The position numbers and the translations under genes were made by a program. From the NCBI RefSeq assembly GCF_910592395.1, contig NC_088311.1, positions 16,992,501 to 17,056,500 of the forward strand: a stretch of DNA of 64,000 nt, in the 5' to 3' direction. Positions within the stretch are counted from its first letter, which is position 1, and the number at the start of each line of letters is the position of its first letter. Positions 1 through 11,600 of this stretch are shown here, piece after piece. The stretch is from Lineus longissimus. Lineage: Eukaryota > Nemertea > Pilidiophora > Heteronemertea > Lineidae. The notes under the pieces are model-generated. The model searched no databases, was not told the origin of the DNA, and saw only the letters and a list, made by a program, of their open reading frames with translations.

Positions 1-42
1 CGATACATATGATATATTATATTTATCATAAATATTTATAAA

Positions 43-1086
43 TGAAATGGCCAGGGCCATTGTGCTCACCTCATGTGGAGGAAAGATGGATAAAGAGCAT
101 GGTATTGTGTCATGTAGTGTTAGGTTTGATGTCCAAGCAATTACAATTTCCCTAAAATGGCCAATTTACAGTACATTCGACCTCTGTGACATTGAAAAGT
201 AGGTCAAATCAAAGAAGACTCGGGTGACACATTGAATGGTTGTTAGAATTAGATGTACCTATGATATAAAATTGGTGCCAATCGGGCAAGTCATTACTAG
301 GAATAATGGCATTTTGAAGAATTTAGGATTTGGCCCCCTCCCTGGAGGCCAAACGGCAAATCAGATCGCACCAAACTTCGGTACCTGAGATCACCTGACC
401 AAGGGGTACATGTGTACTTAATTTGTGATCAATAGTCATTGCAGTTAAGAAACGTGCCATAGTTACGGCCTGACGGCGAATTTACGCCATTTGACCTCTG
501 TGACCTTGACAAGAAGGTCAAATTAAAAACCTGTGTGACATATACTGTATGGTGGTTAGATGTACCCATGATATCAAATTGGTGGCAATCGGACAAGAAG
601 TTAAGGAATAATCACATTTTTAAGGTTTTTGGATTTTGCCCCCTGGTGGTCAAGTGGTGAATCATATTGGACCAAACTTCGGTCCTTAAGATCACCTGAC
701 TAAGGGGTAAATGTGTACCAAATTTGGTATCAATAGTCATTGCAGTTTAGAAACGTGCCATCGTTACATCCTAACGGCCAATTTACACCATTTGACCTCT
801 GTGACCTTGAAAAGGAGGTCAAATCAAAAACCCGGAGGATATATGATGCACCTTTGCTAGAAGTACCTACCATATTTTTTTCAAAATTTCCCGACTACTA
901 TTAAGGGAGATATTGCATATTTTCACTTTTAACGTTTGGCCCCCTGGTGGCCAAACCATGAAACGAATCGGACCGAAACTTGGTCTCCAAGGTGTCATTA
1001 CATATGGGTACATGTGTACCAAGTTTCAACTCAATAGCTCTAACAGTTACGAAACGTGCCCTGCTAACGGACGACGGACGACGACG

Positions 1087-1124
<38 letters not shown>

Positions 1125-1175
1125 ACGACGTACGCCACGGTATGGGATAAGCTCACCTCTGCTAAGAGGTGAGCT
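43..1175 (+). mobile_element. Pearl/Helentron-like non-autonomous element (copy A)
   Basis: Starts TGAAATGGCCAGGGCCATTG and ends in the hairpin GCTCACCTC-tgctaa-GAGGTGAGC plus T. Between lie about three diverged ~300-bp repeats (each with GGCCCCCTGGTGGCCAA, TTTGACCTCTGTGACCTTGA and AAACGTGCCAT) and then an ACGG/ACG microsatellite at 1067-1128. The empty site at 58808 shows a precise insertion inside an A-run (3+5 = 8 A) without target duplication. Layout and target match pearl elements of bivalves and Helentron-derived HINEs. No coding capacity; the poly-Asp ORF is the microsatellite. Confidence 0.75.
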
Positions 1176-2470
1176 AAAAACGTACCATTGGTATAAATAA
1201 GCATTCTTGGTTTAAGTTAAACGATATTGAGCAGCTGAGCTGAATAATTTTCAATTCATGTCGATACTGAATCGTCCGTGTCCTGGCTTCTTTTACCACT
1301 TGGTTACGTGTGAAACACCTGGCGTATGTACCACAAGTTCAGGAGCTGACCCTATCGTCTATTATTGCCCATAACTCGCTCCGCTACCTTACCTTCTCCC
1401 AACCGCAACTCGGCCACCAGTCAACTCTTTAATGACAGATCACGTCCAGACCCGGAGAAGAAAGGTCCTGAGCAGCACTATCCATCCCGACATCTGGAGT
1501 ATGTCTGGGGTTACTCTCGAACTCGCAACAGATCCTATTTTCAATGCCCCCCCCCCCCGTGGATAGTACCCCCGTCGTCTCCAAAGCTGCACGTTTGAAA
1601 TTCACCTGAGCAAGAGCCGAACAGCCAGTGGAAATGTGCCATCCTGTTCAAAAGCAGTCCATATGACATGCCCCAAATTTGCAGCATCTAAGAGAAATCG
1701 ATATTCAACCAGGCCCATCTCAGGCTTAGCCTCTCAGGCCAATTCAGAAAGGGTCATTTTCAAGAAGTCTCCCGTCCCGTCGGAAGACACGTTCTCAAAA
1801 AAACAACATTGTTTATGGCCATATTTAGTTTAGTTAAGTGTTTTCGTGGATACATGTACACAGCGAAATAAAACATAACATCATCGATACAGTAAATAAA
1901 ATGCACTTGTAAAATACACATTGATAAAAATACATGTACCACTGGTAACCGTACTGGTCATAATGACCTTTTCAATGGCACCATGAAAAAAAGACGACAG
2001 AACGGATATTCCAGATGATGACGACATGTGCATCAGCTAGGTGGGTCGGTAATCGACGCAACGACAAAAGCCGACAAAGGTACAAATTTTGACAACAAAC
2101 ATCCAGACGATACATTTTGTCAACACAAAATTTCTCTGAGCAGGTCTTCAAAATGTTTTCTGACTCCTGAGTTTCAAGAGGTAAATTCTTTGGAGGTCTA
2201 ATAAAATAAGACGCATCGAACGTTTCAGAAAGAAATCTCGGCTGCCGTGACTCGTATACCGTCGTCCCTCTTAATAACGGGGTTTATAAAACTCTGCGTA
2301 ACAAAATCCAAAACATTATTGCATAAAAGTTCACCTCCTTAATTGTCCTTCAAATGAGTCAAAAACGCCATTTTTGAGTTTTAAAAAAATCACCCACTGG
2401 CACTTAAATACTGCCATTTTTGCTTGATATTGAGGCCTTATCTCTGATATTCATCACATTTATGACTTAC

Positions 2471-2665
2471 CCATTGTCCATATTGTCACTGTAAATAGGA
2501 CATAGTTCCTCCCTAGATCCACCTGCCACCAATGTTCGCGTTGGTTTGTATGACTGCATCTTGAAAACGCCTGATTCGTATAACCATCCAGAGCCAAAGA
2601 GGCGTAATGCGTGCCATTGGTCGTTCCCTGTGATGCGTCTGAAGACTTTCCTGCAGCAACATTAC
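2471..2665 (-). CDS. Gene B exon: N-terminal half of FTP domain
   Basis: 195 bp, same borders and frame as 60106-60300; differs at a few residues (AFSRCSHTNQREHWW against AFSTCSHTNQREQWW). Its C-terminal partner would be left of the window. Confidence 0.86.
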
Positions 2666-5600
2666 CTAAAACAGACGATACAATAATAACGATACATTTT
2701 TTAAGCTCAGTGGTAATGTGCATTGCGTCATGCTAGTTTCCTCTCATACTGAACTTCCAGCGGTATTGCCTCCGTAGCCTCCGCCTATACCGACGCGCGT
2801 TGTCGGGAAGTTGAGCAATGTCAACACATTGAGGATAAACATGGCTTCCTATCGGTGTCTCCATATCTATTCTATCACGTCGTAAGTCTGCAGAAAGACG
2901 AAAGTTGCAGTATCACATGGATGTAGGCATGAATGCATTACATGTACATAGGTTGTGAGCGAGAGTAGGCATACAGTATATTTGGTGAGAACTAAATAAA
3001 TGAAGAACATACTTGTTCGTAGTTCAAAAGTGCGAAACCTCTCCCAACGCATTCAGTTGAGATCTGCAACTTATAGCAAAACGTTTACGTATACGAGAAA
3101 AAAAACCAACCTATGTGACGACGTATTCCCGAACGTCGACATTTAGGTCATCAGAATTTGCGCTCTTGTGACGCGTACACAAGCGTTTTTCGGAGAGTCT
3201 TTCCGCAAGCAGCTCATTACGCGAAAAAAAACGGATAATAAAACAAGAGTATGTTTCAGTCTTGCACGTAACCAGTGCAGCGTTTTCGTTTAGGTTTTCT
3301 TCATTCATACAATGAGACGTATTTCTTTTTTTTTAAAATTCAGTTGATGCTATATTTTCCTCTTGTATTGAATGGCCTATCCGTGTTAAGAGCCAGTTTT
3401 TATAAGAATCAGACGGATTTCTATTAGAGGGTGATATACATGTATGACCATCTCAGATTTGCCTGAAATTTGTTTTGGTGGAAGGCCTATGGGTAGATAG
3501 CAAAATCCTGAAATTCCAGGTCGCTAAAACAGACAGTCTTCTTTCTAGGGCCTCTGGAATGGTCACTGTTTTTAGGGTCAAAATTAGACTTCTTAAAAAA
3601 ATAACTTTTGAAGTTGGAATATCTCAATGCGCCAATGACTGCCCAGCTTTATTTTGATAGATGTCAGTCTGTGATTGAAGGAGCTGCAGAAAATTAAAAA
3701 ATGTCCGTTTGTATTTTAGAGTGCGGTCTGTAGGTGGCACTGCAAAACAGTAGTTTTTTCTGAAATGACACATGGATTTCAGGCAATCCTGGACTGCGCC
3801 CTCAACATCCCAAGCTAGTATATTTTCAAATGGTATAGTGTAGGGCAAGCTCATGGAATCCTATCATGCATATTGTGGGAGGGTATAGGACGTGAACGGC
3901 CTATACCCACATAAGTGATTCGGAGAATTCTTTCCAAGGCATTTGTTATTTAACGCCGTGTTGCCCACGAAAAAAAACTGTTCAAGGGCCAAACTCACAT
4001 CGCTTCAAATCAGCAGGCTTTAAATCAGCGTCTGCACGAACAAACCTGACCACACAATTTTTCTACACGCTAGCAAAAAAGTGTCATAAAACACCTCAAA
4101 GTCACGTTGTTTTAGGGGGAATTTTTTCAGACAAAGACTTGAAATGCAATATGACAACCTTTTTTGAACTTTTGCAATAAGAAAACCCCACAAAAAGTCT
4201 GGTAGTTTCATGGATGTGGTATTTCACCACATTCAGATTGCAGTGGCGGCCATTTCAAGCAGGGACGGGACGACGTCCATATCAATAGTTCCGGTCATGC
4301 GCAAGGAGGTTGCACAGTGCCTTGTGGCCAATTACAGCTCGCCACACGCCATGCACATACTTTAGTTTCACCGATCTAAGACATGCAAGAACGTGTCTGA
4401 ATATTCAAGAAACAGGTGGAGCAAATCTGCAAACCTACAGAATTTTGAATCAGATAATGCCAGACTTAGAAACGATATGACGACCCTATCTTTTTATAAA
4501 ATATCTCCTAGGTTTCACCCACCCACTATACATATATAGGCATGAGCATATTATAGGCATGAGCATTTTTATATTTATCAAGCAATAATCATGACCAATT
4601 TTTTCAAGCCGAGGCGTGCCAAACATGGATGAACGACAGCCAGAAGAATTCTGTCTTGTATTTATTGCCTTGTGAAGTATTCAGAAATTTAGATGCTTAT
4701 CTTATCTGTTGACACTAAAGGTTTCAAAAGTCAAGGTATCCTACTTCTTTTGTAATGAGAATAAACAACTTCAACTGGCCACCTTATCAAAAAATACCAG
4801 GAAGCATGATTCATTCCTGGCCACCTGACCAGAAAATGCCAGAAAGCATGATGAATTCCTGACTATCGGAAATTCGCAAACAAATTGGTCATCTAGATGA
4901 TTATTGCTGTTGTCTTTCTATGTGAATGTCCTAAAAAATCCTGATTACTTATGCGATATGAAAAAGATCAAATCATTGTTATGTTGTAAGATATCTCTGT
5001 GCAACAGTATGGAAACTAAACCGCTCGGTGTCGACATAGTTGATCTATCTTTAAAACTTACCGCGCTGACAATACTCCCCATCCCATCCACTGGCACATC
5101 CATTTGGGCAAGACCCGTCTTGGCTGCAATCTTCATCCCCATTACAGTGACACTGATATTCGCAGTTATCCCCGAAGTATTTTGTCGAACAACCTTAAAA
5201 ATTGAATAAAAAGGAGTGAGACCAAGTTCTATCACTCATTGAAGCCATGCACGTACGTTGCGACTAAAAATAGGGGGCCGAACTTATAAAGCGTGTTTTT
5301 CTTTTGTTTAACTTGGACCTGTTTAAGCCTAAACATTTGTAAGACTAGAGGTAGACATGTCCTACAAAACACTGGTGTTCATCGGAAATTTGAACCACAG
5401 AAGGACGTCTGTCTAGCTAGACTAGTCCAGCTGGTGATGCAATGTGAAGCATAGATTGCATTTCCTTTGTTCAGACGATCATGTAATACTTGGTGAATGG
5501 GGTTGACCTTAACTGAACTCCTTTGCACAGCATTCAGCCCATAGGCCGTAAAGTGACGTACATCGCTTGGCAATGTCGGGAAGAAAGAGAAGTGAGAATT

Positions 5601-8600
5601 TCACTCCGGACCAGCGGAGAGCTCTAATTGAGCTGGTAAGAGTTCATGAAGATATCGTTGAAGACAAGCGAACGGATGTCCAGGCAAACAAGAGAAAACA
5701 GGCAGCATGGGAGAAGATAGCAGGGGACATGAATGCTTTATTTCCCGAACGTCCACCGTGCGCATCGAAGGACCTGAAAGACCTTTGGAGACGAATGAAG
5801 ATCAAGGCCAAGGCCGTAGCCCGTGAGAAAAAGATCGACCTTGGTAAAACTGGAGGGGGGACGGCCACTGTAGGGGAGGTAGATGACGAAATCCTTGCCA
5901 TTCTGAATATCATACCTGGGGATCTGCAACAACTACATAATCCTGTGGATGACGATGCCCCTTCCGTTCCTGTAGTTGCTGATGACGACATTGATGAACC
6001 CTTACCATCAACAAGCGCTGACGATCTTGGAAGGTAAATATTGGTCATCTGTTTGAATTAACTTCATAAAAAACAGGCAAAGGTATATATGCAGCAAAAA
6101 CGAACGAGATTTACTTAACTGAAATACTATCCAAATGACATCAACTCATCCCTTGAAAAATAAACTACTTTCCGAAATAGAAAAGAAATAAAATAACAAT
6201 GCGAAAAGTGATTAGTTATCATGATACTTTATTATGACATTCTATTGGGTTGTTATTAGGCCCGCCATTCTCCACAATCGTTATAAAAATAAAAGATATC
6301 CTTAATTATTTTTCAGCTGCAATCCAGCCGCGGAAACATTCCTGAAAGATGTGGATGGGGAAGTTGAATATACTGGAGGTAACTACGATCTTCACAACAG
6401 CTCTGTCGCAACCCCCAGGAAACCACGTTCTAGTAAAAGGTAAGCAGTGAATGGAATACAACGATGTATCAGTCAAATCTAATCACTTTACACTATGGAC
6501 CTCCAACACTTTGGAGTTCCTGACCACACGCGTTGCTAAATGACTTTGCATTCTTCTTTCCAGCCTTGAGAAGAGGGCTACCATGTCTGATGAATCTTCT
6601 GTCTTAAAGAAGGCCGACCAAGCACTTGCCTACCTGAAAGATGAACATGAACAAAAAATGAGTTTGCTTAATTTGCAGCAGGAGGCAGCAAAATTTAAGA
6701 AGCGTGCCTACGAGGCGAAGATGGACTACTACAAGGAAAAAATTCTAAAACTCCGCATTGACCTGTAGCCTATGGATGTATCCTATGACATGATGAATGA
6801 AATAAAGGTTATAGAAAACTTACTGAAAGTGTTGTCGCATGAATCTTTGGCAAAATAAGTTGCCTCGTAGGTTAGCTTCATGATGATGCACTTCCTCTGC
6901 TGGCTCTCGGCGCATATTGGCATCATCATGATAATCATCTGGAAGTGGATCGTTTCTGCGAATGGCCAAGTTGTGGAGACATGCTGTAGCCATGATTATG
7001 GCCATATTGTGCTGCAACTAAAAAAATCATGCCAGTTAGTATAACCGATCGCGAACTGGTATCCAAGCAGATAAAAATTCAGGGTTCACCATTCTGTTGG
7101 AAGCCATTACACTGTAAAAAAACGGTATTAGCCTGGCACCGAAAAATTGTATTGACCAGGTCTGAATATCGTAATTTGGTATTCCAAAATGGTACCGGAA
7201 ATTCTGAATACCATTTATTGGTATTCACTCAAATGTCAATACCAGTTTTTGGTACTGACAGATTCAATACCATTTAATGGTACCAGCTCAGTACCAAATT
7301 ATAGTATCGCCCCAGTACCAAATTATGGTGTTGAGGAAGTCAACACCAAATGAAATGGCCAGGGCCATTGTGCTCACCTGTCGATATGAAAGGGAGAGTA
7401 TGAGGAAGAACTTGTCATTGTTAGGGGTTAATCATGCAATAGTTGTGGGATGGTGTGGTTTGTCTTGAAAAATAAAAAAAATATTTTTGGTCGTCCCTGA
7501 CCGGGTTTTGAACTCACGACCTTTGGATTGCCACAACACGAAAAACACAAAACATGCAATTTCAGCCATATCTGTGTCTGCGTTGTGACCTCTGTGACCT
7601 TGACAAGTAGGTCAAATTAAAAACCCATGTGATATATGATGTGTCCTTGCTATGAGTACCTACCACAAAAGTTCGAAAACAAGTCATCAATAAGCGAGAT
7701 ATCACACTTTTTAGATATCCACATTCGACCCCCTGGTGGCCAAATTGAGAATCAGATCGGACCGATATTCAGCACAAGAGGTTATCTGATATAGGGGGTT
7801 ATATGTACCAAGTTTCAAGTTCATAGCTGTGGCGGTTATGAAACGTGCCATAGTTACACTGAAACAGCCAATTTATGCCATTTGACCTCTGCAACCTTGA
7901 AAAGTAGGTCAAATTAAAAACCCGTACGATATATGATGTATCCTTGCTATGAGTACCCACCACGAAAGTTTTATTGAAAACAAGTTATTGATAAGCGAAT
8001 TATCTCACTTTTTAGGTATCCGCATTCGGCCCCCTGGTGGCCAAGTTGAGAATCAGATCAGATGGAAATTCAGCACCAGAGGTTATCTGGTATAGGGGGT
8101 TATATGTACTAAGTTTCAAGTTCATAGCTGTGGAGGTTGAAAAACGTGCCATAGTTATACTGAAAAAGCCAATTTACGCCATTTGACCTCTGTGACCTTG
8201 AAAAGTACGTCAAATTAAAAACCCGTATTACATATGATGTATCCTTGCTATGAGTACCTACCACAAAAATTTCATTCCAAACAAGTCATTAATAAGCGAG
8301 ATATCACACTTTTTAGATATCTACATTCGGCCCCCTGGTGGCCAAATTAAGAATCAGATCGGACCGAAATTTAGTGTCGCAGGTCATCTGACCAAGGGAG
8401 TCCTGTGTACAAAGTTACAAGTTCATAGGCTTAGCGGTTAAGAAACGTGCCACTGTTTTTGAAACAGGATACGACGGACGACGGACGACGGACGACGGAC
8501 GACGGACGACGACGACAGACGACGACGGACGACGGACACTGCGGTATTGTATAGACTCCCCTACGGTGAGCCAAAAACGGTATAGGTCCTTAATGAATAC

Positions 8601-11600
8601 AAAATTTTGGTGTTGAACCCAGCACCATTTTTTAGTATTCAGACGGTACCGTTTTTTCAACCAATGTAGGCCAATCGGAGTCCTATGGTATGGTTCAGGT
8701 TAGGTGAGGCTTGTAAGCATGAGGTCGATGTCAAATATAGGTGAGTGGTGGGGTGAAATTTGTTAAATCTCCTGGATTTACTTACTGAACATCGAAGGGT
8801 ATTTCCCCTACCAACAGCGTGGAATCGTCTTTTCCAAACCCCAAACGCTCTCTCGATGACCCCTCTTGTCCTCCTTTGGGCTTGATTGTAATTCCGCTCT
8901 GCAACGTTTCTTGGTTCACGAACCGGAGTCAACATATATCTGGTGCACGTGTATGCTGGGTCACCCAGCAAAATACCCTGGAGCTCTCCTGCTCTGAATC
9001 TTTGGCAAAGTCGTGATTCCTCAAAGATTCTGGAATCGTGCGCAGAGCCGTACCATCTGGAGACGACATTGGTGAAGCATAACTCATGGTCACAAACAAG
9101 TTGGCAGTTCAGGCTATAGTAACCCTTTTGATTCATGAAACGCTGGGCATTAATTCCTCCTGGGTTTGTGATGGGAACGTGCGAACCATCGAGAGCACCA
9201 ATTACACCTGGGAATTGCGCAATATCGCGGAATCCTTGCTGCACCCTTAGTCGTTCCGCCTGGGTTTCGGGAAAAGTTATAAAATTTCGCTTTCTATCAC
9301 ATATTTCCCTTGTGACTCGATGGATAGCTTCGCCGCAGGCCCATTGTGACACACCACAGGTATCTCCAGTGACATGTTGAAATGCACCATTTGCATAAAA
9401 ACGAAGAGCAATCGCCAGTTGCAAAAGTGGTGTAAGTGGTTGGTTTCGCCGAGTTGGCCGACGTAGGTCTTCACTGATGAGATCGAGTAGCCATCGAAAT
9501 GTTTCTTTAGAAATTCGAAAGCGCCTCAAGAACTTCGGGTCTGACAGTTCCTCTAAAGGATTTACTCTGTCCCTGAACACCCTCATGCGTCTTCTCTGAA
9601 TTTCATTTTCATGCTCCTCTCGTTCGTCTTGTGCAAATTCAAGTATAGCAAGAGCATCCATTCTGCCGACCACATGCCGTAACCTCCTCTACATGAATGA
9701 ATCATAAGCTTAAACAGCTGCAAAACAAGCCCCCAGGTATGTTTTTCAATTCCTTTGTTGTTTAGACACCCTAGTCTATCTTGGATGACAGTTTTAGACA
9801 CGTCCAAACTAAACATCCTTCTGTTGTAGCTGTTGATGCTAAACGATAGATTTAGACTTGTCTAGGCGATTTAGACTTGTCTAAGAGAAAAATACCTTTT
9901 ATAAGTTCGGGCCAGGGTGTTTTCGCAACCTCACGGAAACCCCGACGTTTGAGCTGGCAAACCAAACCGACGGAGAAACCAAAGCAATGTTTCCGTTTTC
10001 GAAGGAGGAGGTCATTAGACGACACTGTTCTCAGACAAACATGCAGTTGGCTGTTAAACACGAGAGAGATCTACATGTACCGGTAAAGAGGGGCAAAGCC
10101 ATCGGTAGAGAGCAATGCAGATTTTGTAGTCTTCTTGCCGTTTTCACACCAAACGAGTATCATAGAGTATCATTACTTCATGACCACTGACAAACCTTTC
10201 ATTGGGACAGGGACATTGCGAGGATTTGAAAAAGTCGCAACGGCTTCTGACCAAGAATTTTCTTTTTCATGGAGCGTATATAACGCCCTGTCATAGAAAT
10301 GTGTTCCGAATTTCAATAAGCTATAACACTAACAGTACAATTCCTATCCAAGGTACATTCTTATTTATACCATGATGCTTAGGTTTTATCATTAGAGAGA
10401 TTCGGCTATCCCGTTTCCGGGATCGGGATCAGGATAGGTATCAGGTCGCGGATAGGATCTAATCTGCAAGCCGCTATTTCATGTAAATGGCCAGCTTGAG
10501 AAAGAGAGACAAAAAAAACAACCGTCTCCACCTCTCACATGACTTCAATAAACAAAAAACACTACTTTATATCGCTGGTTCATACCAATGATGTGGAGCC
10601 TAGGCCTATGTCGTGTTGTACCACGCGATAAACATAAAGGCAAGTCGATTTGTTGGTGAACTTCATACTGTATATGTTGCATTAGTGGCCTCAATATTTG
10701 TCTATGGTCACTGTCAATATCAGCGACTGACTTTGATGTGTTCAACTTCTGGCAAATGTCATGGTGGGCCGGTCAAGTCATTCAGGTATACAGTACCATA
10801 ACCCAGCCTCGAATGAAATTGTTGACGAGACCTATTCATCCCGTGTAGCTTGAGTGGAATTAAGCCTGTCCATGTAACAAATGATAATCTAGGCTTTTGT
10901 GATTTCGCGCCTTGGTTTTACTAAAGCTGAAAGGGTGGCTGTCGTCCTGGGTGCCGACAAATGGTTCCCAGGTTCGAGATCGACTGGACAATAAACACCC
11001 TGGGTGCCATTACACTAGACAAACAGCACCCAGCTTCTTTTTGCCTGGCTTACGGATCTTAGGGACGAGGACGTTTCTTGCAATCTCGCTTTATCTCGCG
11101 CCGTGGTACTTGCGGCATCAGCAGTACGCGAAATAAAAAGAACAGATAAACAGAAAAAAAACGCGTTTAGGCCTATAGGTTCTTTATCTCTCTCCCCTTA
11201 GAGACGAATACCCCGTTTGAATAAGATGGAATTGATGAAAGAAAGGTTTTTAGAGCGCGGTTGGAAACAGGGACGGTCGCCATCTTGCAAAATGATGGTT
11301 ATCGTGACACGTGACCTCCGTGAGCGTGGGGCCAACCTCGGTTGTAGGTATAGGAAAAGTGTAGAAGAAGAAGCTGGGTGCTGTTTGTCTAGTGTAATGG
11401 CACCCAGGGTGCTGATTGTCCAGTCGATCTCGAACCTGGGTACCATTTGTCGGCACCCAGGACGACATCCACCCTTTCAGCTTTACTAAAGAGGGCTTAT
11501 ACTATTATTTCTAATTGAGTCGTGTAAGGCAAAGTTACTTTTTTGGGAATTGCACTTTCGGTTTGCCTGTCTGTGGTTCTAACCATATGAAAAGTAGAAC

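Larger units (their letters stand above)
1..5235. repeat. Segmental duplication, copy 1
   Basis: Except for an insertion (43-1175) and small indels, this matches 58771-64000 base for base over long stretches, including exons and intron sequence. Both copies are cut by the window edges, so the true length is unknown. Copy 1 has about 70 extra bases near 3890-3965. Confidence 0.95.
5275..9913. mobile_element. PIF/Harbinger transposon 1, two genes, apparently complete
   Basis: Contains a Myb/SANT-like gene (+) and a HARBI1-type transposase (-) in convergent order, as in autonomous Harbinger elements. Proposed terminal inverted repeats: GGGCCGAACTTATAAA at 5275 and, on the other strand, GGCCCGAACTTATAAA ending at 9913, continuing with similar TTTTTCT blocks. 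AGG flanks both sides (5272-5274, 9914-9916) as a possible 3-bp target duplication, not the usual TWA. Sits in gene B intron 1. Confidence 0.75.

Noticed and set aside
913-1200. ORF with a poly-Asp run
   Set aside because: It is the GAC/ACGG microsatellite of a pearl-like element, not a protein.
4945-5235. Minus ORF of 96 codons over the EGF exon
   Set aside because: Wrong frame; the EGF frame with all cysteines lies one base off and ends at proper splice sites.
10912-11489. Several ORFs of 70-90 codons on both arms
   Set aside because: They are the two inverted arms of one foldback element.
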